This document shows, piece after piece, positions 57,692 to 64,000 of a stretch of 64,000 nucleotides of DNA. Position 1 is the first letter of the stretch, and every line of letters begins with the position of its first letter. Source of the stretch: an uncultured Chryseobacterium sp. (GTDB lineage Bacteria > Bacteroidota > Bacteroidia > Flavobacteriales > Weeksellaceae); assembly GCA_913778275.1 (NCBI GenBank), contig CAJYWN010000010.1, positions 1 through 64,000 on the forward strand, given 5' to 3'. The notes under the pieces are model-generated. The model made no database searches. It was not told the origin of the DNA and worked only from the letters and a program-made list of their open reading frames with translations. The position numbers were made by a program, and so were the translations under genes.

Positions 57692-57889
57692 TGGTTTCTA
57701 TTTTATGGTAGGGTCAAGTACTTAGATCAATATCGTAAGCATATTCTCATTAGAAAACTTTTCTGTTGCGCATCTCTGTTATTTTTTTATAATCTTTCTA
57801 TATTAGAGATACTTTTCGTAAGTGTGATACTTTTCCCTAAAAGAATGCTGTACATCAAGGTATTTGTTTTAGTTTTGTGGAACTAATAA

Positions 57890-58610
57890 TTAACTCAATT
57901 AAATAATATTCCTAATCAAAATAGCTATTGGTCAAGTTGGAATATTACAAATTTAGATGACGGAGCGGGTACTCATATCAATATGGACTTGTTTCCCATA
58001 AAGATTTCTAAAATGCCTAAAAAACCTAATTCAACCCAGAAATATACTCCAGCTGAATTTTTTGATTTTTTTAGAAAAAACTTAAATTTTATTTGCAGAG
58101 AAATTTACACCAATAGAAAATAATTACTATAATATACATGATACAGCGCTTTGGAATTCAACGAATCCTCTGGGGGCTCTGATACATATTGATATTACTC
58201 CAGACGATGGAACGGTAGTTTGCTCAGGGGTAAGTACCAATACATGGATATTTTCAACAATAAAAGCACCGCAAGGGTGGTCATATGATGGCATACATCC
58301 GGTTTCAGGAAACAGGGCATTTTCTTATTATATGGATGGGGCAACAATGTATATCTATACAAGAGGTGTAGATAGAACCTCTAAAATAAATGACGAAAAA
58401 AGTACTATAGTAAATTATATCATGGAAGCCATAGCTTTTTCTGCTGCAGATGATTTATGGACTGAAATGCAGAACAAGCTATCAAAATATGTAAATGATA
58501 GAGAAGGAGAGTCTAATGTAATTACACATGTAAAATATAGGCCAAATTATGATGGAATTAAAAATTATCTTAAAGGGAAAACTCCATTAAGTTCTGTCGG
58601 TTGCAACTAA
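57890..58610 (+). pseudogene. Truncated, frameshifted effector-like gene fragment
   Basis: Frame 1 (57890-58123) reads NQNSYWSSWNITNLDDGAGT, INMDLFPIKISKMPKKPN and TPAEFFDFFRKNLN. After a shift near 58085-58095 the second frame continues FAEKFTPIENNYYNIHDTAL, WNSTNPLGALIHIDITPDDG, TIKAPQGWSYDGIHPVSGNR and GATMYIYTRGVDRTS, ending at TAA 58608-58610. The join is smooth, so one gene was broken by an indel, and its 5' end is gone. The HPVSGNR and YTRGVDR stretches resemble a domain common in large Bacteroidota secreted or VgrG-associated proteins; the exact family is not certain. Confidence 0.7.
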
Positions 58611-58618
58611 AAAAAAAA

Positions 58619-59053
58619 ATGAAAAATTTCGCACTAAATTTCTTTAAACTAATAGGGATTATGTTTATATCTATTAGTTTGAAAAATGCCCTTCAAATAT
58701 TTTTAGGAACATTAACTAATTATTCTGAAGTCACAAAGCCATATAGATTAGTAAATATAAATAATAGAATTACTTTTGATACAAAAATTAGCCATTTAAA
58801 ACTAATATTTTTGTATGACTTTATATTATTTGCATCAATTGCATATTTCTGGCTATTTTTAATATTATATCTTTTGGTAAAGAAATTTGGAAATAAATTA
58901 TGGATACACTTTTCATATACAATATTGATTTATATCTTTACTATAACTTATTTTGACCCATTTAATTATAATATAATATTCATATTTATCACTATTATTT
59001 TAGGATATGCAAATTGGTATTTATTTAAGAAATGGATTGACTTTAGCTTATGA
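58619..59053 (+). CDS. Hypothetical membrane protein, possible immunity protein
   Basis: A 144-residue, very AT-rich gene for a protein with about four transmembrane helices (FKLIGIMFISISLKNALQIF, LIFLYDFILFASIAYFWLFL, IHFSYTILIYIFTITYF). It starts 8 bp behind the broken effector-like gene and overlaps the next gene by 4 bp. The position is typical of immunity genes, but no family is recognised. Confidence 0.65.
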   Translation: MKNFALNFFKLIGIMFISISLKNALQIFLGTLTNYSEVTKPYRLVNINNRITFDTKISHLKLIFLYDFILFASIAYFWLFLILYLLVKKFGNKLWIHFSYTILIYIFTITYFDPFNYNIIFIFITIILGYANWYLFKKWIDFSL

Positions 59054-59487
59054 AAAATATAACAAGAATATTCATTTTAGTGACTGCTTTATTTATTAAT
59101 CAAACAGCATTTTCCCAAATAAATAAAAATGATTGTCCATCCGAGTTAAGTTACTTTGCAGATAGTTTGCCTATTGATGGAGTAAATTGGTATGTGCCCC
59201 TTAAATATAATATCACAAGAGAATATATAGATCTGAAGATTCGAAAAGACAACAAAGATGAGTTATATATTCGATTTAAAATAATTGAAACTTTAAAATG
59301 TGATTTTAGAGACATACAGAACTGTGATCTGATATATAAAGTATTGACATATGACGAAGATGCAGACAGTTTTGGGGAAAGACAATCTGAAATTGAGTTC
59401 AAATTTTCCGATGGAAAAGGTAAGATTTATATTAGGCATCCTAATTTCCCTGAAATTAGTAGTGATGCAACAACGTTTGAAAAATAA
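59050..59487 (+). CDS. Hypothetical secreted protein of the accessory island
   Basis: A 145-residue protein with a signal peptide (MKNITRIFILVTALFINQTA, cleavage before QINKND). The mature part has several charged strands (REYIDLKIRKDNKDELYIRF) and no recognised domain. It overlaps the previous gene by 4 bp and is AT-rich. It may be a periplasmic immunity or accessory protein. Confidence 0.65.
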   Translation: MKNITRIFILVTALFINQTAFSQINKNDCPSELSYFADSLPIDGVNWYVPLKYNITREYIDLKIRKDNKDELYIRFKIIETLKCDFRDIQNCDLIYKVLTYDEDADSFGERQSEIEFKFSDGKGKIYIRHPNFPEISSDATTFEK

Positions 59488-59520
59488 TAAACTATATTTT
59501 TTCAGGTATGAAACACTATA

Positions 59521-59901
59521 ATGATTAAAGAAATATTAAAAGTTGCTTTATTATCTATTTTGGTAATATTGCTAGTAGTGATTCTTATCATAAACTTGAC
59601 GCTTGTAAAGTATGACGGGGCAAATATATTTATGAGTATCTATTGGCTTTTTTATGTTCTCATAGTAGATTTTTTCATATATATATTCATTTATTTATTG
59701 GTAATGTTTTATTTATTTAAAATTAAAATCATACAACTTAATTACATCACAGTATTATTATTTACACTTATATTGTATATATCAGCAGAATTTTTTACTG
59801 CAAAAAATGAAAGAATTGATAGTATTGTAAGATCAATTCTGATAATTTTGAGCTGTTCAAGTTTTATTTACTATTTTTTTAAAAAATGGATTAAACCATG
59901 A
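59521..59901 (+). CDS. Hypothetical membrane protein of the accessory island
   Basis: A 126-residue protein with four hydrophobic helices (LSILVILLVVILIINLTLV, IYWLFYVLIVDFFIYIFIYL, ITVLLFTLILYISAEFF, IVRSILIILSCSSFIYYF). No family was recognised. Its TGA overlaps the ATG of the following (frameshifted) gene, so translation was coupled. Layout resembles the membrane protein at 58619. Confidence 0.6.
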   Translation: MIKEILKVALLSILVILLVVILIINLTLVKYDGANIFMSIYWLFYVLIVDFFIYIFIYLLVMFYLFKIKIIQLNYITVLLFTLILYISAEFFTAKNERIDSIVRSILIILSCSSFIYYFFKKWIKP

Positions 59902-60637
59902 AAGGGAAATTTTATTTGTCATCCTATTTGCTATTTACAGCAATATAAATTCACAAATATTCAAAGAGCCTTATTATTTTGTTGGCCCTGATGAAATGCA
60001 TGTGTACAAAAAGTCTAATGACACATTATATACCTCAACAACATTTTCTTTGAAGCTTGATAATGGTAAGAAATATAGAAGTCATTTTAAAATTTGGGAG
60101 GTAAAAGAAAATACATCGGATATTGTAATTATGAAATTGGAGAGCCTCGACAGTATTCCTTTAACAACAGAGCCATATCCCGAAAATAGATTCAGAATTT
60201 TTGTTTACAAAAAGAATAGAGGAGAAGAGCTTACAATGATTAATGATATCGGTCATTTAACAAAGCAACAAATGGCAGCTTATAATACGGACACAATACG
60301 GGCAAAAAATAGCATAGGAATGAAACTCTACAGCCTTACCTATATGAAGGAACTATCAAAGCTGAAAAAAGTTACTACAAAAAATGATGTTGATAAAATT
60401 AACGAAGAGCTTAACGATCCCAAGTATCTAAAGATCGTAGAAGAATACAAAAAAGAAAATAAATTACCAGATCCCTATGCTTCTATTTTGACGGCAAATC
60501 TTATTAATACTGCTTGTCTTAATATTGGATACAGCCCAATCGGTGCAAGCTTTTCGATGAATATTATCAGCTCTGATAAGAAGGCTAAAGAGAAGGAAAA
60601 AATAATTACTGAGTTTTATAAACGCGTAAATCAATAA
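59898..60637 (+). pseudogene. Secreted protein gene with a 5' frameshift
   Basis: From 59996 an intact 213-codon frame encodes a soluble protein (IGMKLYSLTYMKELSKLKKV, ASILTANLINTACLNIGYSP). The same frame is open upstream as EREILFVILFAIYSNINSQ, an evident signal peptide, but has no start codon. The ATG at 59898 overlapping the previous TGA is out of frame by one base; a single missing A in the AAAGGGAAA tract would join them as MK-R-EILFVILF. So the gene has either lost its signal peptide by a deletion or the base is a sequencing error. Function unknown. Confidence 0.7.
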
Positions 60638-60642
60638 AAAAT

Positions 60643-60672
60643 AAACCGCAGAAACTTTCTGCGGTTTTTCTA
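60643..60672 (+). terminator. Terminator at the end of the accessory island
   Basis: AAACCGCAGA (60643-60652) pairs with TCTGCGGTTT (60658-60667) followed by TTC. Confidence 0.8.
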
Positions 60673-60803
60673 TGTAAAATTATTACGACACATCAGCTTT
60701 TGAAATATTTGCTGAAAACAAATAACACATATGTCATGTCAATTATCCCGCTTCTTACAAGATAAATTCATAATTTAGCATCCTTAAACTAAAATGGAAA
60801 AAT

Positions 60804-61655
60804 ATGGTTGCTATTGTTGATAGTGGTTCTACAAAATCAGACTGGATCATTCTGGACGAATTCAAAAACGTCTTTCTGAAAGCAGAAACCATTGGCTTCA
60901 ACCCGAATTTTATCAGCAAAGAACTTATCGTTCCCGAAATTGAAAAAAATACAAGCTTAAATTCCGTTAAAAACTCCATCACCAAAATCTATTTCTACGG
61001 CTCAGGATGCGGCGTTCAGCAAAACTGTGACATTATTATCGAAGAAGTGGGAAGAGTTTTCACCAGTGCGGAAATCATTGTGAAAGAAGATCTTACGGCA
61101 GCAGCCTACGCAGCGTACCGGGGAAAACCCGCCATTGTGTGTATTCTTGGGACAGGCTCCAATTCATGCTATTTTGACGGTCAAAATATAAAAATTCAGT
61201 TGCCTTCATTAGGTTTTCTGGTTGGCGACGAAGGAAGCGGAAGCGCTATCGGCAAACAGCTGGTCAGAAGATTCTTTATGCAGAAACTTCCCGAAGATCT
61301 TTCCTGCGAATTTGAAAAAACGTATAAGCTTACTGTGGATGAAGCTTTGAAAAACATGTATCATACCACAAGGCCGAATGCTTACCTAGCCGATTTCAAT
61401 AGATTTGTGGTAGAAAGAAAAGAACATCCGTACTTAAGGAAAATGGTGCACGATGAAATGCTCAATTTCTTCGACTATCAGGTGCTTCCCTACAAGGAGT
61501 CAAAAGATGCCGAAATCAATTTCATCGGTTCTATTGCCTATTACTATGAAGACGTCTTGCGTGCAGCAGCAGCAGAACTTAATTTACATGTGGGACAGAT
61601 CGTACAGAAACCTATCGAGAGCTTAGTCGATTATCACATTCAATATATTTTATAA
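60804..61655 (+). CDS. BadF/BadG-type ATPase, N-acetylglucosamine kinase-like
   Basis: A 283-residue ASKHA-fold protein. The phosphate-1 motif DSGSTKSDW is at residues 6-14, the phosphate-2 region is ILGTGSNSC, and GDEGSGSAIGKQLV is typical of bacterial GlcNAc kinases of the BadF/BadG/BcrA/BcrD family. It probably phosphorylates GlcNAc or another amino sugar from cell-wall or environmental glycans. It is 21 bp upstream of the malic enzyme gene, so both may be co-transcribed. Confidence 0.88.
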   Translation: MVAIVDSGSTKSDWIILDEFKNVFLKAETIGFNPNFISKELIVPEIEKNTSLNSVKNSITKIYFYGSGCGVQQNCDIIIEEVGRVFTSAEIIVKEDLTAAAYAAYRGKPAIVCILGTGSNSCYFDGQNIKIQLPSLGFLVGDEGSGSAIGKQLVRRFFMQKLPEDLSCEFEKTYKLTVDEALKNMYHTTRPNAYLADFNRFVVERKEHPYLRKMVHDEMLNFFDYQVLPYKESKDAEINFIGSIAYYYEDVLRAAAAELNLHVGQIVQKPIESLVDYHIQYIL

Positions 61656-61676
61656 TTTAAAAACAAAATTCATCAT

Positions 61677-63971
61677 ATGTCAAGTAAAACCCACCGCGAC
61701 GAAAAGAACTTTAATCAGGCCGCGTTAGATTACCATAAAGCCGAACCTAAAGGAAAAATCGAAGTGATTCCTTCAAAACCGCACTCCTCGCAGAGAGATC
61801 TGTCATTGGCCTATTCGCCGGGGGTTGCTGTTCCCTGCATGGAAATCCACGATAAGCCGGAAACCGTTTACGACTATACTGGGAAAGGAAACCTGGTAGC
61901 CGTTATTTCAAACGGTACAGCAGTTCTGGGATTGGGAGATATCGGCGCAGAAGCTTCAAAGCCGGTAATGGAAGGAAAAGGTCTTTTGTTTAAAATCTTT
62001 GCAGACATCAATGTCTTTGATATAGAAATCAACGAAAAAGATCCCGACAAGTTTATTGAAATCGTGAAAGGTATCGCTCCTACATTTGGAGGGATTAATC
62101 TTGAAGATATTAAAGCTCCGGAAGCATTTTATATCGAGCAGCGATTAAAAGAAGAACTGGATATTCCTTTAATGCACGACGATCAGCATGGTACAGCCAT
62201 CATCTCGGCAGCTGCTTTGATTAACTCGCTGAAAATTGCCAATAAAAAAATAGAAGAAGTAAAAATGGTGGTAAACGGAGCCGGAGCGGCTGCCATTGCA
62301 TGCACCAATCTTTATATTTCTTTAGGGTTGAAAAGAGAAAATGTCCTCATGTGTGACAGTAAAGGAGTAATCAATCATAAAAGAGAAAATCTTACTCCTG
62401 AGAAATTAGACTTCATTGCTCAGACCGATATTGATACCTTGGAAGAGGCTGTAAAAGGATCTGATGTTTTCGTAGGATTGTCAAAAGGAAATGTAATGAC
62501 ACCGGAAATGCTTCTCAGCATGAACGAAAACCCGATCGTATTCGCTTTGGCCAATCCGGATCCTGAAATTGCCTATGACGTAGCCATTGAAACCCGCAAA
62601 GATGTTATCATGGCAACCGGAAGAAGTGATTTTCCTAACCAGGTAAACAACGTTCTCGGGTTCCCATATATTTTCCGTGGAGCGTTGGATGTACAGGCAA
62701 AAACGATCAATGAAGCCATGAAACTGGCAGCTGTTCATGCTATTGCCGATCTTGCTAAAGAACCGGTTCCTGAAGCTGTAATTCTTGCCTATAACTTACA
62801 AAATCTGCATTTCGGAAGAGAATATTTTATTCCAAAACCATTTGATAACCGTTTGATTACCAAGGTATCAAGCGCGGTCGCGAAAGCTGCTGTAGAGAGT
62901 GGGGTGGCAAGAAAAGCCATCACGGATTTCGACGAGTATGAAAACAGCCTTCTCGACAGAATGGGAAGAGATGAAAAGCTGGTGAGAATGATGCAGAACA
63001 GGGCAAAAGCAAATCCTAAGAGAATCACTTTAGGAAATGCCGAAGAATATAACGTCCTGAAAGCCGCACAGATTCTCTATGAAGAAGGAATTGCCTATCC
63101 TATTCTTTTAGGAAGCAAAAAATACATCAAAGAACAGATGGAACGTTTTGGGATTGACCTTGATGTTCCGATTATTGATCCAAGTGACGACGACCAGAAG
63201 GAAAACAGAAAAAGATACAGGGAAACGCTTTGGAAACTTCGCCAGAGAAAGGGGATGAATGAATATAAAGCCAAAAGATTCGTTCGGCAGAGAGATTATT
63301 TCGGCCCTTTAATGCTGAAACACGGAGATACGGATGGATTGATTGTTGGTTTCTCTAAAAACTATGTGTCTACTTTGAGACCGGTTCTGGAAGTGATTGA
63401 AAAAGATAAAGGAGTGGATAAAGTAGCTGCCATGATGATGATTCTGTCTGAGAAAAAACCGATTTTCTTTGCGGATACCTCCATCAACCAGAATCCTACG
63501 GCTGAAGATCTTGTAAATATTGCAAAAATGGCAGAGTTTACCGTAAAATCTTTTGCAATTGAACCGAGAATTGCCATGCTTGGATTTGAAAACTTTGCTG
63601 CGATTTCTGAAACTTCAAAAAAAGTGGCTAAAGCCGTAAGTATTCTTCATGAAAAATACCCGAAAATGGTGGTGGACGGAGAGATTCAACCCGATTTTGC
63701 CATGAACTCCGATCACCTGAGCGATTATCCGTTCTCAAAATTAGGAACAACGCCTGCCAATACATTCATTTTCCCAAATCTTGAAAGCGCCAATCTTTCC
63801 TATAAAATTATCAGAGGAATGAAGGTTGCGCAGGTAATAGGCCCGATTCTGATGGGATTAAAACAGCCTGTTCACGTACTTCAGATGCGTTCCAGCGTAG
63901 ATGAAATTGTAAATCTTGCTACCATTGCAGTTCTGGATGCACAGAGAAGAGAAAAGAAAGACAAAAAATAA
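61677..63971 (+). CDS. maeB: NADP-dependent malic enzyme with phosphotransacetylase-like domain
   Basis: A 764-residue, full-length MaeB-type enzyme. The N-terminal malic enzyme part (about 1-430) has SLAYSPGVAVPC, FADINVFDIEI, MHDDQHGTA and MVVNGAGAAAIACTNL for dinucleotide binding. The C-terminal phosphotransacetylase-like part (about 435-764) has AGIAYP-type and NSDHLSDYPFSKLGTTPAN segments and is regulatory. It decarboxylates malate to pyruvate and makes NADPH. It lies at the end of the window with stop at 63969-63971. Confidence 0.95.
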   Translation: MSSKTHRDEKNFNQAALDYHKAEPKGKIEVIPSKPHSSQRDLSLAYSPGVAVPCMEIHDKPETVYDYTGKGNLVAVISNGTAVLGLGDIGAEASKPVMEGKGLLFKIFADINVFDIEINEKDPDKFIEIVKGIAPTFGGINLEDIKAPEAFYIEQRLKEELDIPLMHDDQHGTAIISAAALINSLKIANKKIEEVKMVVNGAGAAAIACTNLYISLGLKRENVLMCDSKGVINHKRENLTPEKLDFIAQTDIDTLEEAVKGSDVFVGLSKGNVMTPEMLLSMNENPIVFALANPDPEIAYDVAIETRKDVIMATGRSDFPNQVNNVLGFPYIFRGALDVQAKTINEAMKLAAVHAIADLAKEPVPEAVILAYNLQNLHFGREYFIPKPFDNRLITKVSSAVAKAAVESGVARKAITDFDEYENSLLDRMGRDEKLVRMMQNRAKANPKRITLGNAEEYNVLKAAQILYEEGIAYPILLGSKKYIKEQMERFGIDLDVPIIDPSDDDQKENRKRYRETLWKLRQRKGMNEYKAKRFVRQRDYFGPLMLKHGDTDGLIVGFSKNYVSTLRPVLEVIEKDKGVDKVAAMMMILSEKKPIFFADTSINQNPTAEDLVNIAKMAEFTVKSFAIEPRIAMLGFENFAAISETSKKVAKAVSILHEKYPKMVVDGEIQPDFAMNSDHLSDYPFSKLGTTPANTFIFPNLESANLSYKIIRGMKVAQVIGPILMGLKQPVHVLQMRSSVDEIVNLATIAVLDAQRREKKDKK

Positions 63972-64000
63972 TCATAAAGATTTCAAAATAATCAAAGGCT

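Larger units (their letters stand above)
57428..57889. other. Gene-poor region with repeat and gene fragment
   Basis: About 460 bp. It carries a terminator, another GTCATGCTGAGCTTGCCGAA block (about 57509-57528), and on the minus strand a coding-like remnant (57545-57691). The rest shows nothing recognisable. Confidence 0.45.

Overview
The window is a chromosomal stretch of a Bacteroidota bacterium, most likely a flavobacterium of the Chryseobacterium/Weeksellaceae type. This rests on type IX secretion (T9SS) sorting tails, Bacteroidetes-style promoters (TTTG, about 19 nt, TAnnTTTG), near absence of Shine-Dalgarno sequences, GLPGLI, DUF3810 and DUF1361 families, and the protein sequences themselves. 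No phage integrase, intact transposase, rRNA operon or CRISPR array was seen. One tRNA (anticodon CAT) lies at 46479-46552.

Layout. 1-1300: a repeat-bearing leader and a 2,4-dienoyl-CoA-reductase-like SDR. 1586-5236: a tight five-gene operon (DUF2589 protein, two unknown proteins, a leaderless subtilisin-like protease, and a small protein resembling the protease's own pro-domain). 5360-9909: secreted EEP-family hydrolase, TetR regulator, ClpB. 10117-12732: unknown protein, membrane protein, histidine kinase, response regulator. 12923-15838: M43-type lipoprotein protease convergent with an M1 aminopeptidase. 16175-30245: a phenylacetate catabolic operon (paaK, E, A, B, C, D, G, H, unknown, I, J, Y, Z) with a decayed four-helix-bundle gene inside and a SMUG2-type glycosylase gene at its end. 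30347-32324: T9SS cargo and two tandem tail-collar-domain proteins. 32773-38904: enoyl-CoA hydratase-like gene, a small regulator with membrane proteins and a COQ4-like protein, and two lipoproteins. 38975-46434: FKBP, Dtd, a lipoprotein, GreA, HIT protein, ClpX, a T9SS protein and a TlpA-like thioredoxin. 46608-52388: a peptide-secretion cluster (HlyD adaptor, two six-cysteine precursor peptides, C39-peptidase ABC transporter, VKOR-DsbA oxidase). 52430-57427: GLPGLI pseudogene, DUF3810, sugar MFS transporter, acyltransferase, GtrA protein, small coiled-coil protein. 57545-60637: an AT-rich, decayed accessory island. 60804-63971: GlcNAc-kinase-like protein and NADP-malic enzyme.

How genes work together. 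The paa genes encode a nearly complete aerobic hybrid route from phenylacetate to acetyl-CoA and succinyl-CoA. paaK has a good promoter with a TetR-type palindrome just downstream, and almost every gap inside the operon holds an AT-rich inverted-repeat element. The secretion cluster combines processing and export (C39 ABC transporter plus HlyD) with a dedicated disulfide-forming oxidase, matching the six cysteines in each precursor. The DUF2589 operon looks like a cytoplasmic protease-inhibitor-effector unit of unknown purpose.

The best leads for new biology are: the DUF2589/subtilase/inhibitor operon; the disulfide-peptide cluster; a 5' element shared by a precursor peptide gene and a collar-protein gene 16 kb apart; matching ACTTTG-N5-CAAAGT operators flanking a small winged-helix regulator; and the interspersed repeat that has colonised the paa operon.
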